A DNA stretch of 64,000 nucleotides, from positions 829,001 to 893,000 of the forward strand of contig JAOTON010001820.1 of the NCBI GenBank assembly GCA_034440635.1, written 5' to 3'. The stretch comes from Lepas anatifera (Eukaryota > Arthropoda > Thecostraca > Lepadidae). The translations under genes and the position numbers were made by a program. The notes beneath the pieces were generated by a model that had not been told where the DNA came from, did not search any database, and worked only from the letters and a program-made list of their open reading frames with translations. Positions within the stretch are counted from its first letter, which is position 1. Every line of letters begins with the position of its first letter. This document shows, in pieces, positions 10,360-21,805 of the stretch.

Positions 10360-10527
10360 TTTACCTTTTGGAACCATTTCAAGCTCACTTGTTCCATCAA
10401 CTTTTAACAATCGTCTCGCGGCGTTGATCCTTCATTGTATATATTTTTATCAGATTGACTTCATCTGTAAATGGGCACCACGTCCGTTGATGATTCGCAT
10501 GCAATAAACAATAAACAAAATAAACAA
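10360..10527 (+). mobile_element. LINE 3'-end insertion (5'-truncated) inside the arthropod-type gene
   Basis: The segment 'ATCTGTAAATGGGC...CGT-GATGA-TC...AATAAA' at 10466-10520 matches the 3' untranslated end of the Jockey-like LINE at 20565-20615. It ends in an A-rich tail (aataaacaataaacaaaataaac). It separates the two halves of the host ORF, so it appears to be a short, 5'-truncated retrotransposon insertion. The left boundary is approximate. Confidence 0.6.
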
Positions 10528-10536
10528 CTGAATGCA

Positions 10537-10758
10537 AAGGTCCGGCCCTGCATTCTGCCAGTCAAAAACCTCGCAACCGATAGCATCATGGAACTGTTTG
10601 AATGGGATCATGACCCCATCACTGAGCCGCCTGTTACAACTGGCCTCAGCGACAAGGAATTTGAAGAGATCTGTAGTCAGACGCTGAAGGTGGAAGCCTA
10701 CCAGCTTCACTCGGTAGCGGTGGAGCGCATGGTGAAGTTGGTAACAGAGGCCGCCAGG
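10537..10758 (+). pseudogene. C-terminal part of the same uncharacterised arthropod-type protein
   Basis: The frame contains 'VRPCILPVKNL', 'ITEPPVTTGLSDKEFEEI' and 'HSVAVERMVKLVTEAARQ'. The last block resembles the signature 'HTQAVER-VKLVTEA' that I recall from uncharacterised arthropod proteins. The open frame runs from 10471 to 11028, but the first 22 residues come from the inserted LINE tail and the last ~18 from the hAT MITE at 10973. The gene is therefore interrupted on both sides and probably dead here. Function is unknown. Confidence 0.55.
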
Positions 10759-10972
10759 CAGAAGTGGAAGATCATCAGTGGCACTGCTTCATCTGCACCT
10801 GACTTCGCCACCGTCAGTAGCTGGTGTTCGCTTCTAGCAAACAGTCGTGGGCCAGTTATTGAACACAATAATAGCGGAGCGCAGGGGATGCAACTCTCAC
10901 GTGCAACTTTTGCCTGCGTGTTTTGCGATGGCAGGATAAGATTCAGCCAGGTGTGTTGGAACCAGTGGCGGA

Positions 10973-11121
10973 TACAGGGGGCGCTAAGGGGCTCAAGCCC
11001 CTTCCCCGAAATGTCAGACTGCCTATAGTAAATGCATAGCCGGAGGCTGTTCCGAGGTAATGGTAGGGGAGGTTAGAGCCCCCGAGTCCCCCCCTCCCAT
11101 GAAGTCCTGGATCTGTCACTG
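10973..11121. mobile_element. hAT MITE, 149 bp, copy 1
   Basis: The termini are CAGTGGCGGATAC and ATCTGTCACTG. The flanks GTTGGAAC (10965-10972) and GTTAGAAC (11122-11129) match at seven of eight bases, an 8-bp target duplication. The interior matches 17459-17612 (shared 'GCCTATAGTAAATGCATAG' type core). Confidence 0.85.
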
Positions 11122-11757
11122 GTTAGAACACTTAAAATTCAGAATAGATCACGATTTATAATAACCACCGTGTGGTTATTCTTATTCGTGCATCGCCTCG
11201 AACAAGCCCAACTGCAGTGTCTTGTTTGCGCGCCGGTGAAATTAGGTGAGGCGATATTGATATTAGAACCATGCCAACACCAAATATAACACCTGATATT
11301 AGACTCCAGACTGTTTGAACCGATGGCTGGTGACATCACGCATTCCTTCCATCAGTTTCATAGTCAAACTCAAAACAGTTGCGTCACCCTGGTTCCAGTG
11401 GCACCACGCAGGGCCGCAGGAAGGCTCATTAGTGGTCAGTGTGGAACAATTCAGCCCACAAGTAATCCTTGAGAAGTAATAACCCAAACTTTATTATATT
11501 CTTTTAAAGTTGTTTAAAACATTTCGGAGCTCTGAGGACAGCTCCTGACCAGCTTAGCGAAAATATACACATTAGTACCTGTTCCCGCCACCAGGTTAGC
11601 TAGTGTCGCCAAGCCATTAAGATGGGGAAATTTATCTCCCTCTGCGCTGGCTGGGGTTAAAAATTCTGACAGAATGAGTGTTGCCATCGTGTTTCTACAC
11701 GCTCAGGGAAAAAGAAAATCATAGGATCCGTGTGACTGCGATATGCGACACACCCTA

Positions 11758-11815
11758 CTGTTCACCCTGCGCCCCGAGCCACATGTTCACCCCGAGCCCT
11801 AAGCCACATGTCAGA
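11758..11815 (+). repeat. Two-unit fragment of the ~32-bp minisatellite
   Basis: The units 'CTGTTCACCCTGCGCCCCGA' and 'GCCACATGTTCACCCCGAGC' match the array at 7440-7822, about 4 kb away. Confidence 0.6.
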
Positions 11816-11888
11816 GGTTCATGTCCCGTCCGGTTTACGGAATACATACAGTCTGATCCCCAAATTCGGCTCTGCCAGGGACAGAATT

Positions 11889-11935
11889 GGCAACGCCGTG
11901 TCACCTGGGCAGTTGGTACGTCGATAAATTCCAAT
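11889..11935 (+). mobile_element. SINE/LINE 3' tail fragment
   Basis: The core 'GGCAGTTGGTACGTCGATAA' recurs in the SINE at 43625-43800 and the tail at 25240-25335. No tRNA-like head precedes it. Confidence 0.55.
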
Positions 11936-13508
11936 GATGATAATGAAAGTTATTATTTTACAAGGTGGGAGAGAAGTGACTCTTCATGTAGTGCAACACT
12001 GGCAGCACTACCAGGTTCGTGGAAAGTTGCAGAACGGCTTTCACCACATCAAGTGATGTTGATTTTTCCCGTGGTATCCTTTACATAAACTCGTTTGCGT
12101 AACGGCTTGTTCCAGTTTCTGCTTTTGCGCACACGGTGGCTCTCATTTACAATGATGAGCACTCGGGTACATTCTGTCAGAATCCGTCCTGGCGAACCCT
12201 ATTCCACGCCAGCTCCGTACACCGCGCGGGGGTAAAACAGGCGGTAAGAGCGGCGGGCCCGGTTCCGGCCGGCTGTGTCTCTGGACACGCTGCACCGGCC
12301 GAGCGCAGAGCCCCAGCCGAAGCCGGGCCCGCCGTGACCGGAACGGACGCTTGTTCAGTACGGGACCGTCGGCGTGACCTGTTCGTATTGGGCAGACTTG
12401 AGCGACCAGGCGGAAAGGATACCCCGTACTTACAACCAGTTTCAAATGTGATCACCGTAACAAACCAGAAATCAACACTACCTTTCTTTAACTCCAAAAT
12501 TGGTGGAAAATATAAGAAACTTCAGAAACGTCGTGCCACTTTTTGCAAGGGCGCTGCATTTGCTGTCATCTCTCACATAGGATTTGCTCCATGGGAATGC
12601 ATTAATGTGAAGTCTTACCCCATAGTTTTGATGGTGCCTATTTTCAGCAATGACGTTGATCTTTATCAGGAGGTGGTGGTTTTTGATGACTTTGATATGC
12701 ATAATATTTTGGGACCAACCGGTTTCTATGATATGTCAGCTCGTCGATGTAAAATGTATAATAGAAAAAAACAGGTTGTGATTTTAACTCAAGCCGGTGC
12801 ATGACATTTTATGGAAGACTTAATATTTACAACTTTTCCAATCCTTTAATCTTAATCATGAGTTTACACAATAACAGAGCTGGCATTGGTCGGCTGGACG
12901 TTTACATTGCTATAGACGTTTACTGTTTATTGGGGCCTCAAGTATTAGGCTGCGTACTTCACCAGCTTGAATGCTTGAAGCTTTTGATCGTAATTCTCAA
13001 AGGATGGTTCAACCAGCACAGCAGAGATGATAATTATCACTGTTTCTTACTGCAATGCTGTGAATGAATCAGTGAAGGTATGTAAATACCTTCTCAGGGC
13101 CCTCACAGATAACTTTTAGGGTATGGCCACGGCTTAACTTCTCTATCGCTTAAATTAGATGAAAATACATCATGCCAGAAAATACCTCTGACCACCCTTA
13201 GCTTTTGAAACGTGTTTCTTCAATTGATAGAAACCTCTTATGCAAATAAAACGATGTTTTTGTTTGGTTTCACAAAAGGCAACCCCGGGAGGAGACGCTG
13301 ATTGTTTCGGCCCTTCTTCCCCAAACCCTTCAAAGTGTCCAGTTCCGCTCCGTTGTCTGAAACTGAGCTCGCTCGAGTCATAACCATATGCAACCATTTG
13401 TGTTCAGTACCATTCGTGTATAGGTACGTACTGTAACATGCACGACGTCGCTCTTGCTCTGCTACCTAACAGGTCACACATTCTCCCAGCCTAACAAACA
13501 CTACCGCC

Positions 13509-13610
13509 GGGGCGGGGCTGCTCGGCAGCTGTTGTTTGCTGTCTGTTGTGTCGCGCCCGGTGACGGAAGGTGACAGAGAAGTCGCCAGCTGCTGGGCCAG
13601 TGACGTCAGT
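13509..13610 (+). promoter_or_regulatory. GC box plus CRE: possible promoter patch
   Basis: GGGGCGGGGC (13509-13518) matches an SP1 site and TGACGTCA (13601-13608) is a perfect CRE, within CpG-rich sequence. No transcript start or recognisable exon follows, so this is only a candidate. Confidence 0.2.
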
Positions 13611-15264
13611 CTAAGCACCGCCGGTGACGCCACCGCTGCCGCGACGTCTCAATGCGGCATTGTCTCCTCCACCTATGGGACACACCAGGTGCTGCACTGC
13701 ACGCGCGCTGGTCAGACCGGCATGTACAGAGGAAATCTGGAAATCCAGCTTACTGGTCTAAACCAATGAACCGATGGTTTGTTAAACACAATTTTAGGGT
13801 AAAACAACCATTTTTGGAATTTCATTTCATCTTTACAATGACTGGATACAAGTTTAGAAAAGTGCGGCCGCTCAGCTGGACGCGGAAAAGTTCGAATGTA
13901 CACTGGGACATGAAATCTGTTTTCCTCTTGTTCCAACAGCTTGTGCGCGTGCTTCTTGTTTGACGGGGACGCACACGCATGGCGCACGACCAGACAGCGC
14001 CCAAATAAACCCTACCGGCGCAGGAGAAGGGGCGCCGCCGTAGCAGAGGTGTCGAGACGCGAGTGCGGCAATTAGCGACGCACTCAATGGACCCAAAGAA
14101 AACAGACTGACATCCGCAGAATGGCTCAACAGGAAGCCGAAACGGGCGGCCGGTGAAAAGCGCCGCGTTAGAGCGTTGATGTGAATCCACCCGATGGTAT
14201 CGACGCTAATGTGCCGATGCTCTCTCAGCCCGACCTGGTCGACTTTTTCCATGCGTCGAAATCAAACGGATCCATTGAAATGCGATGGCTGGTTTTGAAA
14301 GCCAGTGAAGGGAGCGCGCTACAAAGCGTGAAAGCTACCGCAGAGATACGAAAAATACGCGGACAGTGAGGGCCGGTGTCCGATTTTCGGCTTATACCCG
14401 AGTGTGTGTGCGAGGGCACTCGTGCGAGAAGAAAAACATCTGACAGTCAAAGAAGCTTTCTTGCGGTCAGCCTAATCCCCACTCGCAGTGTCAGGCGACA
14501 CACATTAGGGAACTGAAGGAACGACACAACACGTTTTCAGGGGAGAATTTCCCAGACATCAGTTTGGTGTGAAACGACAGCTTCAGTCTGTCCGTTTGCA
14601 CCGTGTTTCTGTTTTGACTAAATATATCATATTGCAGCTAAAATTCTGATCTAAGCTGGGCTTTTTTAGATGACAGAGCTCAGTTTTCTATCGGAACTTC
14701 AAATAGAGGTAATTTTGGAAAATATGTTCAATAATAATCGTGTACTGATCGAAATGCTGGAAACAAGCAATCATATGAAGTTTAGCTTAATGATGGGGAA
14801 AGCGTGTAAGATCACTTGTGGAACTGTGCTCCACTTCTGAGTTTTGAGACCACCCAGGGCAGCGGTAGTCAACTGAAACATTGCTGCGCTGACGGAAATG
14901 GGTCTTGCTGAACTAACGGACGGCTGAAAGAGCTGCACCGAGGAAAACGATTGTCAACACAACATATTTCTGACCAAGGTGAATGGACGCCGTGTACGAA
15001 TGCTGTCTTGGCGAACTCGTCTGGTTTAGTCAGCTTCAACGGCCAAGACTGGTGTTTTTTTAAGGTGGTGGGAGGGATGAGCGTGGACTAGTTGATTATG
15101 GTTGCAGGAAAGGCTTATGCCACATTAATCAATGACGCTTCCGGTGCATGCGTTTAAACCACGCCCCTCGATCAGGGGGGACTTTGGAAAAAGCTAGTCC
15201 CGGTCCCGGACCCAGCCAAGGTCATCCGGTTCCGGAAAGGAAGGGGAGCAGTCCCGGCCTGGCC

Positions 15265-16297
15265 CGGGACATTTTTTTGTTTTTAACTTCAATTTTCTGT
15301 TGCATCAAATCCTTACATATCAAGCAACTTTGGGACTTTGCAACACACCGACTGCTGAGGTCATATGCTGTCACCAACTCTCACCCTGTTGCGATGGTAT
15401 TATTGGGACAGGAAATACTTATGCAGAATACCCTGCAATACATTTCCAGGTTTCTCCACTCCATGCGGGCTATTCCAAAACCACCGTCACAATAACAACA
15501 GTCACATAAGTATAACACACAAGTATAACCGTTAAGTATGTAAACATAATTTCAACAACTGTCTTGCGTGGCTAACTGGAATTTCTTATAACTTGCCTAA
15601 TGCGAGATTTGAACGCATCGGTACTGACAATATCAAGATCATTGGGTATAACGTACTGGCTGAATTTTGCAGAGGCTCGATATATGAACTGACGTTTTCC
15701 ATGGTTGTTATTTGGGCGATAGAGTGACAGTTGCAATGATTGCCGGGTTTCACGAGCTATGATTTCGTGGTTGAATGATATGTTGTTTCAAATGGATGAG
15801 GGGGTTTCGTTCGTGATGATTTTATGCATTAAGCAAACATCGAAATAGGTTATCAACTGGGGAATCGTCAGCCATTCTAATCGTCGAAGCACATCGGAGA
15901 TATGGTCATATTTTCTACGCCCAGATATCACTCTTGCTGCAAAGTTTAACACCTTCTGTAGTTCAGAAAGCACACAAGGGTTTGCGCTGCCATACACTTG
16001 AACACAGTATCTATGACGAGTGAGGTATTCATGATTCACTATACATGACGAGTGAGTCGATCAGACGAAGCAATGCAGAAAGGGGTAGAGCATGTTTTGC
16101 TTGAAGCATTCCTAGTAGTATGCCCAAACATCGACCAGCTAGGTTTTTGACGTGATATTTCCACGAGAGGTTGCTATCCATTATAACGCCTAGGTTTTTA
16201 ACCTTATCGGTACATTTGATCGTTTCGCCCATGAATCTGATACTTGGGGACTGGGTTAGACTTGCGATTTGTCTGCGATCCCCGCAGACAAATCGCA
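15265..16297 (-). mobile_element. Jockey/CR1-like LINE, 5'-truncated, reverse-transcriptase C-terminal part
   Basis: On the minus strand, the frame from 16298 reads 'MGETIKCTDKVKNLGVIMDS' and 'NLSWKYHV'. After a frame change near 16013-16056 it continues 'YCVQVYG', 'LQKVLNFAARVISG', 'HISDVLRRLEWL', an in-frame stop at about 15785, then 'RETRQSLQL' and 'GKRQFIYRA' to a stop at 15572. These are the usual blocks after the catalytic region of LINE reverse transcriptases. A 32-base duplication (two copies of atgacgagtgag, at 16013 and 16045) goes with the frame change. An A-rich tail lies near 15270-15290. A 15-bp hairpin marks the truncated 5' edge. The copy is dead. Confidence 0.8.
16263..16297. 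repeat. Perfect 15-bp hairpin at the LINE 5' edge
   Basis: TGCGATTTGTCTGCG (16263-16277) and CGCAGACAAATCGCA (16283-16297) are exact complements around a five-base loop. It lies precisely where LINE similarity stops. Confidence 0.9.
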
Positions 16298-16299
16298 TT

Positions 16300-17458
16300 A
16301 CCCTTACACCTTAGAGATTCTTAAAGCGTCCTTTACCCAGACTCTTAAAGCATCCCAGACGCCAAACGAAAAAGCGCATTGGCGATTTAGGAAATTCCAA
16401 AAGGTAGGTTTGGATCTGCATGTTTTTAAGTGTGGTATTAATGTCAACTAAAACGCCATGCATGACGCAAACAAGCTGCTCCTTTTAGCTTCACTTTCGG
16501 TGACGTGGAGGAGCCCTTTTGATAAAAAGATTTCCCTTTTAGCCGGGTGCCTTCCAGTCCCAAATCCTTAAACTATGCCCTGGTCCTGCCGGGACCAGGC
16601 TGGGTGCTGGCGCCGGTGCCGCGGTCCCACCTCAACCATTGCTCTCCTCGCCTCCCCAAGGACGCGTCACCGGCGGAACCAATCACCCTGTCGTCCACAG
16701 CGGTGCGCCAGAAGTCACCTCCAGTCATCGGTGTCATAGGTCAGGTGACACGTGGCCCTGGGTGAAGGATGACGGACCGCTCTGTCTCCGTCAGCGGCCG
16801 GAACACGCCGCCATCCGCCGGTGGCGACTGCCAGCCCGCGTCGTCTGCGATCGCTGGCTGCGGCACCTGCGTCGTCCACGACGATCCCACCCATACCGTG
16901 GTGGTCATTTCGCGATGTGTTTCTGGGTATTTACTGAGCGCTTAGGGTATCAGGACTGGTCTGAGGCTGGTGTTTTGGTTTGTTCTCTTTTTTTAGGTTC
17001 TATATCCTGAAGGAAGTCGGTAGTTAAAAAAATACTTGGGGAGGGAAATATGTACCGAAGTTTTGCTTCACTTTTTCACAATAACGCGTTGACAGATTAC
17101 CTCTTACTGATCTTCGCCGTTGTGTAGCTAACGAGATTAGGGTAGACAACCTGGCATGTCTCTTACATCTGTTGCTTCAGTGGCGGCAATACTGTCTCTT
17201 TAAAGAGTATGCAATGTTTCAGATCGGGATAGACCTTATTTATGATCATGGTTTTAGGCAGTTAAGTTCTAGAATGTCGATGGGGTCTGGCTTATGCAGT
17301 ATTTGTGAGGCCCGACTATCAGCTCCCTCCGCTGAAGGCGCCCATGGTTCCCGATAGGAAGGAGCGGCCGTCTGCCTACCAGCGGGATTTGTTCGGGTGA
17401 TGGCACGTGCTGCTGCCGAGATGTACCGAGATGCTGCCGAGGGAGATATGCCACCAGA
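16300..17458. other. Unassigned DNA, GC-rich at 16540-16920
   Basis: No gene or named repeat is visible. The GC-rich patch holds frames of 72 and 123 residues without recognisable domains. Confidence 0.4.
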
Positions 17459-17612
17459 CAGTGGCAGATACAAGGGGGGCCTAAGCCCCCTCTCCTCAAA
17501 TGTCCGAGTGCCTATAGTTAATGCATAGACGGAGGCTGACCGGAGGCAGTCGCGGGGGAGGCTCGAGTCTCCTTGCCCCCTCCCCCGAAATGAAGATCTG
17601 GATCCGCCACTG
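17459..17612. mobile_element. hAT MITE, 154 bp, copy 2
   Basis: The termini are CAGTGGCAGATAC and GGATCCGCCACTG. The flanking octamers CCACCAGA (17451-17458) and GCACCAGA (17613-17620) match at seven of eight bases. It is the same family as 10973-11121. Confidence 0.85.
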
Positions 17613-17620
17613 GCACCAGA

Positions 17621-18218
17621 CGTCAGCAGATCTGCCTGTGTAGCGAGATAATGTCAGGGGAGACGTACCGCCAGGCGTAAGCAGACGTCGCCCCTTCACC
17701 ACAGCGGCGTGCTGAACCCGCTTCCGGTGCGCCACGCGGCGGCGTTTCAGTGTTTCTCGTCTGAAATGGAGCATGAGTGGGTGGCCATACTACGACTGGC
17801 GCATTCGAAACCTGCCGACAGCCTATCAGCTGGTGTTTTCGGCAGCCATCAGCTGTCAGTCGCATATCTGTCCATAGCAGTATGTTTTGTCCTGACCTGG
17901 CCAGGGGAGATTGTGACACTTGTATTGATGGACCACGGAGAGCTTCCCATGACGCTTAAAATTGATTCATTGATTTCCTGATATGTTGTAGCTTCTACGA
18001 CTAAAATTTACAGTTCAACCTGGATCCAGACAATTTGTCGCCACTTTAGCCGGCTCTCGAATGACTCAGATGATGTGATATGTCCCTAGACGAAACAGTG
18101 TTTGCCAATACTGAACAGAGGGTTCGAAAGAGAGACGGGAGACGCAGCCAATTCTGCAGGCCCGAACCCGGCCCTATGTTTCTTTAGCTCGGTGCAAGCC
18201 TGACCTAATGCTGCATTC
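17621..18218. other. Unassigned DNA
   Basis: I see no supported feature. Confidence 0.4.
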
Positions 18219-18887
18219 TTAACACGCGGCCCGCTAGGGAGGGGGGCAAAATTCACCCCCTTTTCCTGGTTTACCCCAGATAACAGAAACGAAGAGACGC
18301 AGAACAACGCAACGTACAACCTTATCCCTGATAATTCCACGCATCTGGCCAATTGTTTTAGGTTAGGTCGTGTCAGGTCAAGGAACTATTCGAGGTCAAG
18401 TGAACCGACCATAGAGCCCAAAATCACGAGTTTGAAGCGGCGCCTAATGAACATCTGCCAACTAATCAGAAAACTTTCAAAATATATAAACATATTAGGT
18501 CACCCTGTAACCCCCACCTAGCTCGATTTTAGGTTATTTTCACCATTTTATCTAGCAAGGTCATATTATGCATCATTCGATAAGTTTCGATGAGGGAATA
18601 CAATGATGCCTAAATATTTATTTAACTCCGCTGAGTATAAATCTAGAGGGAAAAACGTACACTGTCCTGTCGTAAGCGGATAGGACCTTCCTTGACCTGT
18701 ACTGACCTCAATATTGACCTGGCATAAAAGTATTTCATACAATTTCTATTTGTCTCGTTAAGAGCTTTCGAACACCGTCCGTAATTTTTCTTTAACTTTC
18801 CTGGAAAATGAGATACGGAGGCGGGAGGGCGAAATACGCCCCGCCCTAGCGGGGCGCACCATAGGGACCCAGCGGGGCACGTGTTAA
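18219..18887 (+). mobile_element. TTAA-type AGGTCA-rich element, subfamily C, copy 1
   Basis: TTAA bounds both ends (18219-18222, 18884-18887). The left end has a single GGCCCGCTAGGG motif. The right end, read inwards, has GTGCCCCGCTGGG, a short spacer, then GCGCCCCGCTAGGG. The interior carries AGGTCA/TGACCT runs (18364-18400, 18685-18720) and matches 20652-21502 in the opposite orientation. It has no coding capacity. Confidence 0.8.
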
Positions 18888-19327
18888 GCCTGATACAGAC
18901 CTGACCTATTGCTACTCTCTGGAGCTCGGCGCAGGCTCGACTTTTGAAAAATAGTGCACATAGTGAGACATTGAAATAATCATACGTGTCACAACCAGGA
19001 CTGGAAGAGATGGATTGAGCTCAAATATCGGATATGTTCTCCAACAATCCACTCTTATAGCACCATCATTACAAAAACATTAAGCCTAAGCTTTCATTTT
19101 CTGATACAAAGGTGAAGAAGAAATCAAACTGCTAGATGATATTCGAATTAACTATGAAGTAGCTAAATCCATGAGCAGCCAAAAGAAAATGTGGCATTAA
19201 ATTCACCAACAAGCATCCCCAGCACGATCGAAATGAAGATGTATGTCCATTTGGACGCTCATATATTACTAACCTGGGATCCATGTTGGGCGTGGCCTGA
19301 AGCAACATATCCGCTGGCTCACAAACC

Positions 19328-20625
19328 GAAGTGATTTATACAGATTTCAGTTCGGCCTTTCAAAGTGTAAATCACAGTCTACTACTTCATTAGATGGAAA
19401 AATCCTACAAAATCACTGGCACAGCTTTGGCATGGATAAAATCTTACCTTTCTGGAAGAGAGCAGTGGGTAGTTGTGAATGGCCACTGTTCTTCATGGAT
19501 TCCAGTGTCATCAGGCACCCTGAAGGAGGTCATCTTTCACCTCTTCTGTTCGCCTGTTACATCAATGACTTGCCTTCTGTCGTCCATTCTCACTGTATTA
19601 TGTTCGCAGACGACCGCAAACTGTACCAACGAATTGATGGTTCTGAGCATGTTTTCCAGCTGCAATCGGATATCGATAGACTTTGTAAATGGTCCACAAC
19701 GTGGAAACTTCAGCTGAATCCATCCAAGTGCAAAGTTTTAACTCTGACGCTCTGCACCAAGCCCGTTTTAGGACGCTACACGATAGGAAATGAGGACCTA
19801 GAGAGAGTGAGTAAAATATGTGACCTTGGAATAGTTGTTGACACTAAGCTGACTTTTCAATCCCACATCGATGCCATGATGCGGAAAGCCAATAGGGCCC
19901 TGGGACTTATGATGAGGTCTTTCCAGACAGGAAAGAGCGGTCTCTTGCTTCACGGAGTAAGCCACAAAAGTATGATATCCACCTACTGTGCCAACATCCG
20001 CAGTATACTCGAGTATGGCTGTGTGATATGGGGAGGAGCCGCTGAGACACACCTAAAACGAAGAGAGAAAATACAACACAAATTCCTTATTTGGCTGTGT
20101 GCGAGGTGTCGTATCAACAATATTTCGCTTGAATATTAAGACCTTATTCGGCACTTTGGTTTAGCGCTCTCTCTGCGAGAAGACTGCAGTACATCATGTC
20201 CATTAGAAACATTCACAATCAAAAATCGATTCATCTTTTCTTCTGGAATCATTTCCGTTGGCGGATCCTCCCCGTGCGCTCCGTAACTGGGCACTTTTTT
20301 ATGTTCCTTATGCTAGGACTGTAAGATCGGGATTATTTGTAAGAATCCATCGTGTATGCCACTTGTTTTTAAATGTCAACAGAGACATGGACGTATGGAA
20401 TACTAATATAAGATGTTTTAGGAAACGAGTTATAGCCTATTCTGTGGGCGTATAAAAGTGAGTGTTATTATTGTGTTTTAGTGCTTTTACTGAATGACTT
20501 TGCTTGTTGGCACTTATCTTATTGCGCTCCCTTGTATGTTGCAGTGTTTTATCAATTGACGTCATCCGTAAATGGGCTCTATTGGCCCGTCGGTGATGAA
20601 TCAAATAAACTAAACTTAAAATTTT
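19328..20625 (+). mobile_element. Jockey-like LINE, 5'-truncated, reverse-transcriptase domain to 3' UTR
   Basis: The first frame reads 'TDFSSAFQSVNH' (RT motif A with the first catalytic aspartate), a TAG stop at 19391-19393, then 'AWIKSYLSGREQWVVVNG'. A one-base loss near 19515-19525 shifts the frame to 'LSPLLFACYINDLPS', FADD (catalytic box, about 19603-19614), 'LQLNPSKCKVL', 'ICDLGIVVDTKL' and 'RKANRALG'. After a stop at about 20137, a downstream frame (20258-20455) gives 'RALRNWALFYVPYARTVRSG' and 'NTNIRCFRKRVIAY', the usual C-terminal region. The 3' UTR contains GTAAATGGGC and ends A-rich near 20615. The element is dead: one stop and one frameshift in the RT, and the 5' part is missing. 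Confidence 0.9.
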
Positions 20626-20651
20626 CAGTTCATATAGCCACATTAAATCAA

Positions 20652-21502
20652 TTAACACGCGCCCCGCTGGGGTTCCTAGCATGACGCGCCCCGCTGGGGG
20701 ACGTTTTTCGCCCCCCCTTCCTCCGTATCCAATTCCCCACGAAAGCTAAAGAAAAATTACGGGCGGCGTTCGAAAGCTCTTGACAAGACCAAGGAATTTT
20801 ATCCGAATGATTTTTATGTCAGGTCAATATTGAGCATATGTCAAAGAAGGTTCCATAGGCTTACAACAGAGCAGTGTACGTTTCTTTCTCTAGATATCCT
20901 CTCAGGAGATCTAGAGCAAATGTTTATGCATCATTGGATTCCTCTCATCGTGGCAAATCGAATAATGTATAATATGACCTTGCTAGGTCAAATAGTGAAA
21001 ATGACCTGACCTCGAGCTAGGTCAGGGTCACAGAGTGACCTGGTATGGTCATATTGCATATCAGTCGATTCCCCGTGACAATATAAGCACAATGCAATCA
21101 AAATGGGAGCTTTATCTCAATTCAGTGAGAAGGTTTTGGCAAAACAGTCACTCTATGCTCCCGTGACCTGACATGACCTTTGAGAGGTCAGATGCTCAAA
21201 AACTCAATTTTATGGTCGGGGTTTTCAGCTTTATCTATGCAGTATTTACTGAAAACGAGCCCATTCTATTTTTCACCATAGGGTTATAATGGGGTGACCA
21301 AAAAATTGACCCCACCTTAGGTCAACAATATCGGAATTCCGAGATAGCAGATTTGTAGACCCTAATGATCATATCATATTGTGGAAGTTTCAAACTTATC
21401 AGTTCGCTGATATTCCCTGGGCGCCGCTTCAAACTCGTGATTTTAGGTTTTGAGGTCGGGTCCCTTGACCTTAAATAGCTCCTTGACCTGACATGACCTG
21501 AA
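20652..21502 (-). mobile_element. TTAA-type AGGTCA-rich element, subfamily C, copy 2 (one end lost)
   Basis: It starts at TTAA (20652-20655) with a doubled CGCGCCCCGCTGGGG motif 16 bases apart, the 'double' end of the family in reverse orientation. The interior matches 18219-18887 and 4074-4265. Similarity fades by about 21502 and no closing TTAA end is visible; a 27-bp tandem array follows. It inserted just beyond the LINE tail. Confidence 0.75.
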
Positions 21503-21547
21503 CTCTTTACATTACAACTCCAGCATTACATATATAAATCTGGTGAC

Positions 21548-21805
21548 TTCACTCTATTCCTGTAATGCTCCTGACCACCCCTATTCCTGTAAGGCTCCTG
21601 GCTACCCCTATTCGTGTAAGGCCCCTGGCTACCCTATTAGTGTAAGGCCCTGGCTACCCTATTAGTGTAAGGCCCTGGCTACCCCTATTAGTGTAAGGCC
21701 CTGGCTACCCCTATTCGTGTAAGGCCCCTGGCTACCCCTATTCGTGTAATGCTCCTGGCTACCCCCTATTCGTGTAAGGCCCCTGGCTACCCCTATTCCT
21801 GTCAG
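21548..21805 (+). repeat. 27-bp minisatellite, about 9-10 units
   Basis: Units of CCTATTCGTGTAAGGCCCCTGGCTACC type are 27 bases long, some 25-28 through small indels. The outer units are most diverged. Confidence 0.9.

Larger units (their letters stand above)
11130..15264. other. Unassigned DNA with local GC-rich patches
   Basis: GC-rich patches occur at 12190-12420, 13500-13640 and 13990-14170. The open frames (222 residues at 12136-12804, 126 at 13872-14252 minus, others) show no domain I recognise. Small repeat fragments at 11758-11815 and 11889-11935 are listed separately. Confidence 0.4.

Noticed and set aside
12136..12804. 222-residue ORF
   Set aside because: It has no recognisable domain. 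The first half is in a GC-rich patch open in several frames; the second half looks like ordinary non-coding sequence.
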